Positions 27,134 through 35,564 of a stretch of DNA of 64,000 bases are shown here, in pieces. How positions within the stretch are numbered: the first letter of the stretch is position 1; each line of letters opens with the position of its first letter. A program made the position numbers and the translations under genes. Source of the stretch: Ferruginibacter sp. (GTDB taxonomy: Bacteria > Bacteroidota > Bacteroidia > Chitinophagales > Chitinophagaceae); assembly GCA_019638525.1 (NCBI GenBank), contig JAHBTO010000004.1:1-64000 (forward strand), read 5' to 3'. The notes under the pieces were generated by a model. That model saw only the letters and a program-made list of their open reading frames with translations. It made no database searches and had not been told where the DNA came from.

Positions 27134-27425
27134 CAAAGTTTTATTAAAAATACATAATTATAATATTCTGCTATACCAGCCCTGTTACATTGTGTAAAAA
27201 ATGTGATAAACCTTTGGCTCTATTACAATTTTTCAAATAAAAAGATTCAATTTCTTTTCCTGATCTTATAAAAAAAATAGGGAAAAACTTGTAATACATG
27301 CAATTAATTCTTATTTTGTATTAAGATTAGTTACTCCCCATACAGAACGCAGTTGAATTTTTAGAACTGTACCCCCTGAAACAGAACCCTGGAATTTATA
27401 ATTTATTCAACAAAAATTAAGCGTT
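27134..27425. other. Spacer without recognised gene
   Basis: About 290 bases between the secreted actin-fold gene and the 34-codon reading frame. It is A/T-rich with no hairpin, RNA gene or clear promoter that I can support. It should hold the promoters of both flanking genes, which diverge here. Confidence 0.5.
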
Positions 27426-27530
27426 ATGAAAGGAATTTACACTACTGGTATTAAAGATGTATTTACTGCAATTGGCATAGTTGCCGGTTATTATGCCCTG
27501 ATGGCAATTATTGTGTTACTGGCCTGGTAA
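27426..27530 (+). CDS. 34-residue single-helix membrane peptide
   Basis: A short reading frame from ATG to TAA: a polar start (MKGIYTTGIKDVF) followed by one hydrophobic helix (TAIGIVAGYYALMAIIVLLAW). It is followed 24 bases later by a strong terminator, which supports transcription of this strand. No classical ribosome site is visible, as is common in Bacteroidetes. It could be an accessory subunit of a membrane complex or a toxin-like peptide; neither is shown. Confidence 0.45.
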   Translation: MKGIYTTGIKDVFTAIGIVAGYYALMAIIVLLAW

Positions 27531-27553
27531 CTTTTTTTTGCAGGATATTTTCA

Positions 27554-27591
27554 AAAACTTATCGTGATAAGATACACGATAAGTTTTTTTT
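27554..27591 (+). terminator. Strong, possibly bidirectional terminator
   Basis: A 13-bp stem (left arm 27554-27566, right arm 27575-27587) with an 8-base loop is followed by a T run. Because the left arm begins with A residues, it can also serve the cyclophilin gene arriving from the other strand. Confidence 0.88.
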
Positions 27592-27598
27592 ATTTTTA

Positions 27599-28045
27599 TT
27601 AATACAGGATTATTTTTTCCATCACATCCCCGGCTCTTATATCATCAATTACATCCAGCCCATCTGTTATTTTTCCAAAACAGGTATGTACGCCATCCAG
27701 GTGTTTTGTATTATCCCTGCCATGGCAAATAAAAAACTGGGATCCTCCGGTATTTAATCCCCGGTGTGCCATCGACATTACCCCCCTGTCGTGAAATTGT
27801 TTTTTCCCGTTCAGTTCACATTTAATTGTATAACCCGGCCCCCCTGTTCCGTTTCCATTAGGGCAACCACCCTGTATTACAAAATCGGGAATTACCCTGT
27901 GAAAACTTAGGCCGTTGTAAAACCCCTGGCTTATTAATTTTTTAAAATTTTCAACAGCTATTGGGGCATCGTCATCGTACAACTCAAATTTCATTACACC
28001 TTTATTTGTGTGTATCTCGCCTTGTGTAAGATTTATTTCGCTCAT
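27599..28045 (-). CDS. Cyclophilin-type peptidyl-prolyl cis-trans isomerase
   Basis: A 148-residue cytoplasmic cyclophilin. The family core [19 protein letters not shown] contains the catalytic Arg of FHR, and [20 protein letters not shown] with FFICHG gives the Gln and Phe of the active site. [20 protein letters not shown] completes the fold. There is no signal peptide, so it acts in the cytosol on prolyl bonds. It is close to the minimal length for bacterial cyclophilins. Confidence 0.93.
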   Translation of the reverse strand: MSEINLTQGEIHTNKGVMKFELYDDDAPIAVENFKKLISQGFYNGLSFHRVIPDFVIQGGCPNGNGTGGPGYTIKCELNGKKQFHDRGVMSMAHRGLNTGGSQFFICHGRDNTKHLDGVHTCFGKITDGLDVIDDIRAGDVMEKIILY

Positions 28046-28318
28046 GGCTTGTATTTTTTTGCGAAAGTAATATTTAAGATTGATTTTCGCTTACTAAAGT
28101 TTTTTTTAACAGTACAATAAATTCCTTATCTGCATATCAAGAACAACTGATTAATAACATGAGCAAATAATATCTTACGTAATTATCAATAACTTTAAAT
28201 ATCATAACTTAATTTAATTGTCTTTTACCTGGAGAGATCTTGGTTTTAAAAAACAATTTGATGGCTTTAATTTTTGATTCTTAATACCTGATTGAAATTT
28301 TTTAATTATTTAAATAAC
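28046..28318. other. Spacer without recognised gene
   Basis: About 270 very A/T-rich bases between divergent genes. I find no RNA gene or strong hairpin. The promoter of the methyltransferase-like gene must lie here, but no good TAnnTTTG match was found. Confidence 0.45.
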
Positions 28319-29155
28319 ATGAATATTAAAGTAAAAAGATTTATTCAATCATTAATGGTAAATGATGTAAGCTGGTTTGTCGTTACACCATTTTTATATT
28401 TTAGCCGCCGCCTTGAAGCATCGAGAATAAATTATAAATACAGGGATATTGAAACAGAAAATTTATCACTATGCAATAAAATATTTAAAGAGGAAACTGT
28501 TTTACATGGCTTATTTAAAGGAATGAAATATGCAGGAGTACATGCCACAGGAAGCAGTATTTATGCTAAACTTTTAGGTTCTTACGAATCAGAAATTTCT
28601 CAGCATCTACAAAATTTACTTAAAAAAGAATATACAAACTTAATCAACATAGGTTGCGATGAAGGTTATTATGCAGTAGGTATTGCCTTGCTTTTTCCCA
28701 ACATGAAGGTATATGCTTTTGATTGCAACAAAAAAGCACAGGAAAGATGTAAAACACTTGCTCGTATAAATAATGTTGCAAAAAACACTACCGTGTTGGG
28801 ATGTTTTGATAGTAGCAAATTACCCCAACCTGTAACAACATCTAAAAACCTATTTATTATTGATTGTGAGGGTTGTGAAAATGAAATATTTTCAATTGAC
28901 CTGATTGCCTTAACTAAACATGCCGACCTGATTATTGAATTGCATTACAAGATTAACCCTGAAGTACTTTCAAAATTGGAAAGTATTTTTTCTGCCACCC
29001 ATAAGCTTACATTAATAAATGCATTATCCGATCATGAAAGGGTGATGAATTACAAATTTGCAGAACTGGACAATCTTAGTTACCGGCAAAAAGATTTTAT
29101 CCTTAACGAACGAAATGGATTTATGCAATGGCTTATTGCCGAAGCCATCAGTTGA
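28319..29155 (+). CDS. FkbM-like SAM-dependent methyltransferase
   Basis: A 278-residue protein with a class I methyltransferase core: LINIGCDEGYYAVGIALLFP is the SAM-binding motif I, VYAFDCN holds the acidic ribose contact, and LFIIDCEGCENEIF is motif IV as in FkbM proteins. I start at ATG 28319 rather than the TTG nine codons earlier. FkbM-type enzymes often methylate sugars of surface glycans, which fits the flippase and glycosyltransferase next to it. The acceptor is not known. Confidence 0.75.
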   Translation: MNIKVKRFIQSLMVNDVSWFVVTPFLYFSRRLEASRINYKYRDIETENLSLCNKIFKEETVLHGLFKGMKYAGVHATGSSIYAKLLGSYESEISQHLQNLLKKEYTNLINIGCDEGYYAVGIALLFPNMKVYAFDCNKKAQERCKTLARINNVAKNTTVLGCFDSSKLPQPVTTSKNLFIIDCEGCENEIFSIDLIALTKHADLIIELHYKINPEVLSKLESIFSATHKLTLINALSDHERVMNYKFAELDNLSYRQKDFILNERNGFMQWLIAEAIS

Positions 29156-29190
29156 AATTTTTGCAACTTAAATTTTTTTTTATAAAAAAA

Positions 29191-30543
29191 CTATCCGGCA
29201 TTTTTTACAAAGAATAGGTATTTAGTTACAGCATTATAAAATTTAAGTTTATTGTACAAGAACAAAGAAAGCAACAATGTGTATAGAAGAACACTTGCGA
29301 TTGAAATTATAACCGCAGCTATAAGTCCAAAAGGTTGAATAAACAGGTAATTGGCAACCAATTCGGCTACCAGCACTATAAACAATGCATAAAATGAATA
29401 ACGCTCAAGACCTGAAGTTTTTAATACAAGGTTTGCCGAACCAAACAAAGAATAAAAAACAGGAGAAATGCTCATGGCTACTAAAAGGATGTATAAGCCG
29501 GGTGAGGCAATATCAAAACTCTGCAGGTAAAAATACCCGATAGCCATTATGCCTGCAAAACATATTAACTGCAAAAAGATAATTGTTTTAGATGCATTAC
29601 CGAACAACTTCCTTGCATCATCATATTTTTTTTCTGCAAACAAATAAGAGAACTTTTGCGGCAAAAAATAATTAAATAAAAAATCGGGTATAATCACCAA
29701 TTCAGAAATACGAAGCAATATCTGGAATTTTGCAGCTTCATCATTTTTATTAAAATGCCCAAGGAACAAAAGTTCCATCCTTGTAAAAATGCTATAACCA
29801 AGGTATATGCACATGAAGTAAAAACACTTTGTAAACCATTTTTCGTTTTCTGAACTTACTTCAACACTTGGGAGAACAAAATTGTTTTTATACGTTTTAA
29901 ACACAAATAAAAGCAATGTTGCAAACAGGATGGCAAATGCAATAATATTGATAATGTATAATGTTGAGAGGGAAATCTTCATGCTTTCAACATAAAAAAA
30001 TAAGATTATTGCAAACAGCAATATAGGTTTCATAAAATCTTCTACCCACTGAACTTGTATTACTATGTGAAATATTTTTAAGAATGCTTTTAGTAAGCCA
30101 ATGGCTGCAAACAAAAACACCAGTACCAGGAAATATTTTAGTTGCCCCGGCTGTATAAATGCAAACAGTAATGTATTGTACTTACTTAATAGCAGCATTG
30201 CAATACTTAACAATGCAAACAAAATAAAGAAACTTAAAACCGCAATAACAAGAATACGGCTACTGCTAATTTTACCATCCTTTGTTTTGGCAAGCAGGGG
30301 AATTTTTTGAATAAGGTATCCATCCCAACCAAAAGCTACAATGGTGCTGCATAATGTAACCCAGCTTATAAATACACTGAATTTGCCAAACAGGCTGAGG
30401 CCAATTATCCTAACAAGAAAAATATTAGTAACATATACCAATACCAGCCCTATTGCCCACAGGAAAAATGTTTTACTTAGCTTTGATAATTCAACCGTAT
30501 TATCAAAATAGTTTTTCCTGATGGCGGCAAAAAATTTATCCAT
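29191..30543 (-). CDS. Polysaccharide flippase (Wzx/MOP superfamily)
   Basis: A 450-residue protein with about 12-14 membrane helices and few polar stretches, in the pattern of O-antigen or teichoic-acid flippases (for example LFGKFSVFISWVTLCSTIVA near the N terminus). It should move lipid-linked glycans across the inner membrane. Its ATG lies only 27 bases from the divergent ATG of the glycosyltransferase gene, so the two promoters must overlap each other's coding ends. Confidence 0.82.
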   Translation of the reverse strand: MDKFFAAIRKNYFDNTVELSKLSKTFFLWAIGLVLVYVTNIFLVRIIGLSLFGKFSVFISWVTLCSTIVAFGWDGYLIQKIPLLAKTKDGKISSSRILVIAVLSFFILFALLSIAMLLLSKYNTLLFAFIQPGQLKYFLVLVFLFAAIGLLKAFLKIFHIVIQVQWVEDFMKPILLFAIILFFYVESMKISLSTLYIINIIAFAILFATLLLFVFKTYKNNFVLPSVEVSSENEKWFTKCFYFMCIYLGYSIFTRMELLFLGHFNKNDEAAKFQILLRISELVIIPDFLFNYFLPQKFSYLFAEKKYDDARKLFGNASKTIIFLQLICFAGIMAIGYFYLQSFDIASPGLYILLVAMSISPVFYSLFGSANLVLKTSGLERYSFYALFIVLVAELVANYLFIQPFGLIAAVIISIASVLLYTLLLSLFLYNKLKFYNAVTKYLFFVKNAG

Positions 30544-30570
30544 TTTATTTATTTGGAAGCAATAAAATTA

Positions 30571-31632
30571 ATGAAACTACTACCAGTAAAAAAAAGAAAG
30601 ATAGCTATATTCTTCACGTCGGGCATTGGAGATACGGTGTTGCATGTACCGCTCATGAAAGCATTAAAACAAAAACAGTTTATCATTACCTGCATTTTTA
30701 TTTCACGGTACGATAATGATTGCCTGTTTGATGATAGCATTGCAGATAAAAAAGTTTATTTAAAAACTAAATTATCGATGTTATTGTATGCCATCACAAG
30801 ACTCAAACACTTTACCAATGTATATATTAATCACCTGGAAGAAGGTAGATGGGTAAAGCTTTTGGCCTGGCTTTGCGGAAAAGTGGTTACAAAATCTACC
30901 AGGAAGAAAAATAAAGGCAAGCTGCACAAAAGGATAAAACCATGCGATAATTATTTTTCGGATGCAGAGCAAAATTTGTATTTACTTTTTAGTAAGTATA
31001 ATGCAACTATTAAAGACATTCGTGATTTTTATTTACCATCGCCTATACTAAATGAGGAAATCTTAAATAAGTTTGAATTAACAAGAGATAAAAAAAGATT
31101 TTTTGTTTTGCAAGTTTCGGCTGGCAATAATCTTACGCCTTTTAAAAACTGGCCTATTAATTATTGGCATAAAGTAGTAAATAAATTATGCCTCCATTAC
31201 CAGCAATTTGAATTTGTTATTATTGGAGACAATACTGAAACAGGTTTTGTTGCAGGTTTTGAAAATTTACTTTGCAATAACTTAAAAATACTGATAGGAA
31301 AAACAAGTGTGGAAGATGCCTGTAACCTGATTGCAAAAAGCCACGGCTACATTGGTCTCGACAGCGGTTTTTTGCATATTGCCGTTGCCTTGCAAAAAAA
31401 GACCCTGGCAATTTTTGGAGCCTCTAATGAAAAACTATATGGCTATGGAATGATTGACCCTATCAACCACAAGGAAATAATTGCTGAAATTGGCTGCAGG
31501 CCTTGTCATGGCTGGAAATGTGTAAACAGCAGCAGAGTTAGCAACCCATTATTATGCCCCGATTTTGCCTGCCTAACATCTATTGAGCCTAAACTTGTTT
31601 ACGAAGAAATTGTTACCCATTTTTCTTTATAG
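30571..31632 (+). CDS. Glycosyltransferase family 9 (heptosyltransferase-like)
   Basis: A 353-residue GT-B fold glycosyltransferase. The N-terminal FFTSGIGDTVLHVPLMKAL is the GT9 loop that contacts the acceptor, and SHGYIGLDSGFLHIAVAL followed by TLAIFGAS is the nucleotide-sugar motif. A cysteine group near the C terminus (GCRPCHGWKC, LLCPDFAC) is common in GT9 enzymes. It probably adds a heptose or hexose to lipopolysaccharide core or another glycan. I take ATG 30571 instead of the TTG six codons upstream. Its last 20 bases overlap the convergent gene. Confidence 0.85.
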   Translation: MKLLPVKKRKIAIFFTSGIGDTVLHVPLMKALKQKQFIITCIFISRYDNDCLFDDSIADKKVYLKTKLSMLLYAITRLKHFTNVYINHLEEGRWVKLLAWLCGKVVTKSTRKKNKGKLHKRIKPCDNYFSDAEQNLYLLFSKYNATIKDIRDFYLPSPILNEEILNKFELTRDKKRFFVLQVSAGNNLTPFKNWPINYWHKVVNKLCLHYQQFEFVIIGDNTETGFVAGFENLLCNNLKILIGKTSVEDACNLIAKSHGYIGLDSGFLHIAVALQKKTLAIFGASNEKLYGYGMIDPINHKEIIAEIGCRPCHGWKCVNSSRVSNPLLCPDFACLTSIEPKLVYEEIVTHFSL

Positions 31633-32497
31633 TGCTGCTAAGCTTATCATTTGCACTTGTAGGTTCATCATATTTTGCAAACCATAAGCAAAGTAAAAAA
31701 GCCACCCACGAAAAATAATTAATCCGCATTAAAACAAAATCAAACAAAACAAACAGTAGGAACAAAAGTATTAACAACTTATCAAACTTTTTTGTAAAAA
31801 AACCAACCACAAACGATAACTCAACCAAAACTGTAAATAAGTACAGCAGGTACGATATTTTATAATGCACAATAAGGTAATGAATTAAATTTGCAAACCA
31901 ATCGAATGGCTGTTGCGAAATATAAGCTGCATGTTGTTTTACAAGTATGCCACTCATCTCTTCTAAATTAAAAACCCCGCCAGCCCTCAGTTTCCATAAA
32001 CCGGTTGAAAAAAATATCATTAAAAAAATATAGCGCAAACAATGTAGCAAATAATAAAAACCTCTTTCTGTTTTTATTATAAAAAGCAGGGGCAACAATA
32101 TCCATCCCATAAACCCTTCTATACTTAAAGTAGAAAATGTTGAAAGCAGCAAGGTATATACCAGGTTGTAACCACTGTTTAATAAAGCTACATAAGGTTG
32201 CGTTTTCCTGTTAATACTGTAAAACAATAGCAATGGTAATAACAGGTATATTATATCAAGCAAAAGCCTTAGGGAATGATTATGAATAACTGATTTTTGG
32301 ACACCTGTTAAAAAAAGAAGATTGAGTGTAACATCAAGCCTGTTAAGGAAAAACAGTGGCTTAAGCTGATGCAGCAATAAGCCGTTAAAAAACAACCAGG
32401 CATAGCTGAGCAAGAAGCAGGCAATATAAAAGTAAGCCGCTTTTTTTCTATGAAATTTATTGAGTTCCAATTTCAAGCAGTTTTGATGCTGTACCAA
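31613..32497 (-). CDS. Multi-pass membrane protein, HTTM/DoxX-like
   Basis: A hydrophobic 294-residue protein with about seven membrane segments, rich in Leu and Phe. The central FSTGLWKLRAGG, with a preceding helix and a later helix pair, resembles the HTTM (gamma-carboxylase-like) membrane domain. No ATG exists near the start: the frame opens at TTG 32497, or at another TTG at 32470 that would overlap the upstream gene by only 14 bases. The latter is plausible. It overlaps the upstream anchored protein, so translation is probably coupled. No function is assigned. Confidence 0.65.
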   Translation of the reverse strand: MVQHQNCLKLELNKFHRKKAAYFYIACFLLSYAWLFFNGLLLHQLKPLFFLNRLDVTLNLLFLTGVQKSVIHNHSLRLLLDIIYLLLPLLLFYSINRKTQPYVALLNSGYNLVYTLLLSTFSTLSIEGFMGWILLPLLFIIKTERGFYYLLHCLRYIFLMIFFSTGLWKLRAGGVFNLEEMSGILVKQHAAYISQQPFDWFANLIHYLIVHYKISYLLYLFTVLVELSFVVGFFTKKFDKLLILLFLLFVLFDFVLMRINYFSWVAFLLCLWFAKYDEPTSANDKLSSTIKKNG

Positions 32498-32984
32498 CAG
32501 GTTCTAAGCTATCGCCATTCCAAACAAAATTTTGCCTGGTTAATTTTAAAGAATGTACCGGGTTACCTGTTATTGATTCAACCTTTGTTTTATACCAGTG
32601 TACAAACATGCTATCGTTAATATCGTTTTGGTAATTGCTTTTTTTCATAAATCCTGCTAATCCTGTATAGCTGATATATTTTTTAATGGTAGCATAAGTC
32701 GCTTCATTTACGCTTGCCTGTTTCTCGTAGTAATCAGGAAAAACCTGTAACATATCCCTGTTAGTGAGTGAAACATCTGCATTACGGATGATGTTATCAT
32801 TTACCTCTACCTTGTAAACAACTTGCGTATCCTTCACATGAAAAATGCTGCTGTACATGCCAAACTGTAACATAGGTGTTGCCACAACACCCCATTTAAA
32901 ATTTATAAACAGGAACAATAAAGCGCCTGATACAAAAAAAACACAAAGCGCTTTATTATATTGATACAGTTTTTTAATGAACAT
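32457..32984 (-). CDS. Membrane-anchored extracytoplasmic protein, unknown function
   Basis: A 175-residue protein with one N-terminal membrane helix (about 13-32) and a soluble domain predicted outside the cytoplasm. It contains the strand-rich segment SIFHVKDTQVVYKVEVNDN and a C-terminal LTRQNFVWNGDSLEPVGTASK. It is not recognised. It lies 44 bases after tpiA and overlaps the HTTM-like gene, forming a two-gene membrane unit that looks like an anchored partner plus multi-pass protein, a pairing common for HTTM proteins in Bacteroidetes. Confidence 0.68.
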   Translation of the reverse strand: MFIKKLYQYNKALCVFFVSGALLFLFINFKWGVVATPMLQFGMYSSIFHVKDTQVVYKVEVNDNIIRNADVSLTNRDMLQVFPDYYEKQASVNEATYATIKKYISYTGLAGFMKKSNYQNDINDSMFVHWYKTKVESITGNPVHSLKLTRQNFVWNGDSLEPVGTASKLLEIGTQ

Positions 32985-33028
32985 ACAATTGTTTAAAATG
33001 AAACTGCTTAGTTATAAATCCTCAACGA

Positions 33029-33790
33029 TTATTTCAGGCTGTTTATTATTGCAGCAAAATCTGCAGCTACTAAACTGGCACCACCAACCAGGCCTCCATC
33101 TACATCAGGCTGGGCAAAAATTTCTTTTGCATTATTTGCTTTTACACTGCCACCATATAAAATAGAAATACTTTCAGCCACTGCAGAACCATATTGCTTA
33201 GCTATGACTGAACGTATATGTGCATGCATTTGCTGTGCCTGTTCATTGCTAGCGGTTTTACCGGTACCAATAGCCCAAATGGGTTCGTAGGCTATAACAA
33301 AACCTGTTAGCTGTTGAGCCGATAAATGAAAAAGGCTTTCTTTTAATTGGTTTTCTACAAAGGCATTTTGTGTTGCTGCTTCACGAATTGCTAAAGGCTC
33401 GCCACAACAAAAAATGGGTTTTAAACCGTTGGTAAAACACAGGTTTACTTTTTGGGCAAGCATGGCATGGCTTTCATTAAAATATTCCCTGCGCTCGCTA
33501 TGCCCAAGTATCACATAATCCACATCAATACTTTTAAGCATTTCGGCGCTTACTTCGCCTGTAAATGCACCGGCATTTTTATCATAGCAGTTTTGAGCAG
33601 CCACAAACACATTTTTTTTACCAGCCAGCTTATTTTTTATATTGATCAGATATGGAAATGGCACTCCAAAAACCGCTTCCTGGTTATCTTTAAGCTGGTG
33701 AGGTGTAACCAACAGTTCATCCATCAAAGCATTAGCCTGTTGCAGGGTTAAATTCATTTTCCAGTTTGCTGCAGCAATTTGTTTTCGCAT
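33029..33790 (-). CDS. tpiA: Triosephosphate isomerase
   Basis: A 253-residue glycolytic TIM-barrel enzyme that interconverts dihydroxyacetone phosphate and glyceraldehyde 3-phosphate. The catalytic set is complete: Lys11 (AANWKMN), His97 (ILGHSERR) and Glu169 (FVIAYEPIWAIGTG). The flexible phosphate loop and the late SILYGGSVKANNA motif are present. It follows the GlmU-like gene by 53 bases. Confidence 0.97.
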   Translation of the reverse strand: MRKQIAAANWKMNLTLQQANALMDELLVTPHQLKDNQEAVFGVPFPYLINIKNKLAGKKNVFVAAQNCYDKNAGAFTGEVSAEMLKSIDVDYVILGHSERREYFNESHAMLAQKVNLCFTNGLKPIFCCGEPLAIREAATQNAFVENQLKESLFHLSAQQLTGFVIAYEPIWAIGTGKTASNEQAQQMHAHIRSVIAKQYGSAVAESISILYGGSVKANNAKEIFAQPDVDGGLVGGASLVAADFAAIINSLK

Positions 33791-33843
33791 GTTTATCTTT
33801 TTTTATTGAGCAATTAAAAATACAGGTAGGTCAATTTATTTTA

Positions 33844-35028
33844 TCAGTACATTTTGTAAATATCCGTCAAAATTTGTTTTTCTCTTTCAGTTATTGATTG
33901 GCCTTTTAGTTTTTTCCAGTTATCAATATCAACCAATGCCTTTTTAAGTTTGTACTTTGTAATTCCATCGGCACCCCACGAAAAACAGGGAATAAGTTTT
34001 GGCGTAAGACCTGTTGCAAATATATTGCAACATACGCCGGCCACGGTACCTGTATTAAAAGAAGTGTTGATGGCTGCTTTTGAATAATCGCCCATTAATA
34101 AACCTCCTTTATTTCCTGCACTCATTTCTTTTTTATCGGCATCGGCACAATATTTTACATCGCCGGCATTATTTTTTAAGTTGCTATTACTGGTGCCTGC
34201 ACCCAGGTTACACCATTGGCCCAGCACGCTATCGCCTAAGTACCCATCATGTGCTTTATTGCTATAACCAAACAAAACAGAATTTTTTATTTCGCCACCA
34301 ACTGTGCACTGGGGGCCAATGGTGGTGGCTCCATAAATCCTGGTACCCATTTTTACAACGGCTCCATCGCAAATGGCCACTGGGCCACGTAACATGCAGC
34401 CTTCCATAATCAATGCATTTTTTCCAATATACACAGGGCCTTCATCGGCATTTATAAAACAATGTTTCATTTGTACACCGGCTTCAATAAAAATCTGGGA
34501 AGGGTTTATTAATTTATTGGTTGCAGAAACAGCCCTGCTTTTTCTGCCTGTGGTTAATAATTCAAAATCCTGCCGCAATGCCCAATCATTTAACTGAAAA
34601 ATCTGCCAGGGATAATGAATGGCTTTCATCTCTCCTTTAAATACCACCGGGTTGTTTATTTTTATTTTATGCAGGCCTTGTATTTCTTTATTCGAAAACT
34701 TATATGCCATGGCACCTTCGTTGCCCGATGTAAGAAATTCTCCATTCTTTAATTTTTTTATCTTACTGATGATGGCTTTTGTAGGCAGTACATTTGCATG
34801 TACCATCAGGTAATCCATATAGTCAATACCTTTTTCAATTTTTATCGATTGTATCCCATCCAGGTAATTATCTTCCCATTTATCGACCGATGAAATTGAA
34901 AGGTATTGCTCCCATTTTTCACGAATGGTTAAAATACCAATCCGTATATCCTGTATATGCCTGGTATAGGTAAAAGGATGCAGGTTTTCCGGTTTACAAT
35001 ATTCTTCGGTGAAGATGATTTTTTGCAT
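33844..35028 (-). CDS. GlmU-like putative sugar nucleotidyltransferase with left-handed beta-helix
   Basis: A 394-residue protein. The N-terminal part (about 1-130) matches the NTP_transf_4 pattern of Bacteroidetes GlmU-like proteins (LHPFTYTRHIQDIRIGILTI) and lacks the GxGTRM nucleotide loop of classic pyrophosphorylases. Residues about 170-380 form a hexapeptide-repeat left-handed beta-helix like an acyltransferase domain (GPVYIGKNALIMEGCMLRG, then GTSNSNLKNNAGDVKYC). It may modify a sugar phosphate in envelope synthesis, but the reaction is unproven. Confidence 0.8.
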   Translation of the reverse strand: MQKIIFTEEYCKPENLHPFTYTRHIQDIRIGILTIREKWEQYLSISSVDKWEDNYLDGIQSIKIEKGIDYMDYLMVHANVLPTKAIISKIKKLKNGEFLTSGNEGAMAYKFSNKEIQGLHKIKINNPVVFKGEMKAIHYPWQIFQLNDWALRQDFELLTTGRKSRAVSATNKLINPSQIFIEAGVQMKHCFINADEGPVYIGKNALIMEGCMLRGPVAICDGAVVKMGTRIYGATTIGPQCTVGGEIKNSVLFGYSNKAHDGYLGDSVLGQWCNLGAGTSNSNLKNNAGDVKYCADADKKEMSAGNKGGLLMGDYSKAAINTSFNTGTVAGVCCNIFATGLTPKLIPCFSWGADGITKYKLKKALVDIDNWKKLKGQSITEREKQILTDIYKMY

Positions 35029-35109
35029 GTAGTAAAAATAGCAGTTTACACCGTATTCACATCATTATACAAGCAAGTAATTAGAATTTTAATTACTAAA
35101 ATAAAAAGT

Positions 35110-35143
35110 AAAAAAAAAAAATCCCCCCGGAGAACCGAAGGGA
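35110..35143 (-). terminator. Intrinsic terminator of rpmE2
   Basis: A GC-rich stem (35122-35130 with 35135-35143, two G-U pairs in RNA) with a 4-base loop is followed on the minus strand by a run of twelve T residues. It lies about 57 bases past the rpmE2 stop. Confidence 0.82.
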
Positions 35144-35199
35144 CTTAAAGTATAGCCATGAAAAACAAACTTTAAATAAAGATAATAATCTCTATTAAA

Positions 35200-35454
35200 T
35201 TATTTAGTCTTTTTTGAATAGCGTTTATTAAACTTATCAATACGGCCTGCTGTATCTACCAATACATTTTTACCGGTATAAAATGGATGAGAAGTGTTTG
35301 AAATCTCCAGTTTTACAACCGGGTATTCATTTCCATCATCAAAAACAACGGTTTCTTTTGATTCGGCAGTAGAACGGCTTAAAAACTGAGTACCATTACT
35401 CATATCCTTAAATACAACTAACCTGTAATTAGCTGGGTGAATTCCTTTTTTCAT
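35200..35454 (-). CDS. rpmE2: 50S ribosomal protein L31, type B
   Basis: An 84-residue type B L31. The pattern [20 protein letters not shown] with [20 protein letters not shown] is typical. The zinc-binding cysteines of type A are absent, so this is the zinc-independent form. The start is ATG 35454; a TTG four codons upstream is not used. It has its own promoter and a hairpin in the leader (35474-35493), which may be a regulatory site. Confidence 0.95.
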   Translation of the reverse strand: MKKGIHPANYRLVVFKDMSNGTQFLSRSTAESKETVVFDDGNEYPVVKLEISNTSHPFYTGKNVLVDTAGRIDKFNKRYSKKTK

Positions 35455-35473
35455 ATTAATTATCAATGTTTTA

Positions 35474-35493
35474 AATACGGATTTTGCCGTATT
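35474..35493 (-). promoter_or_regulatory. Leader hairpin of L31 gene
   Basis: AATACGG and CCGTATT arms (7 bp) enclose a 6-base loop within a leader of about 47 bases. Ribosomal protein genes are often controlled by binding of the protein to its own leader, so this is a candidate site. That role is inference. Confidence 0.45.
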
Positions 35494-35507
35494 ATTATTT
35501 AAAGCAG

Positions 35508-35515
35508 CAAAATTA
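35508..35515 (-). promoter_or_regulatory. Putative -7 element of rpmE2 promoter
   Basis: The minus strand reads TAATTTTG, an exact TAnnTTTG match. The implied start lies just upstream of the leader hairpin. Confidence 0.42.
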
Positions 35516-35564
35516 AGGTTTTTTTATTCAATTTTAGCAGACAGCCAGGTAATTGTTAAAATCC

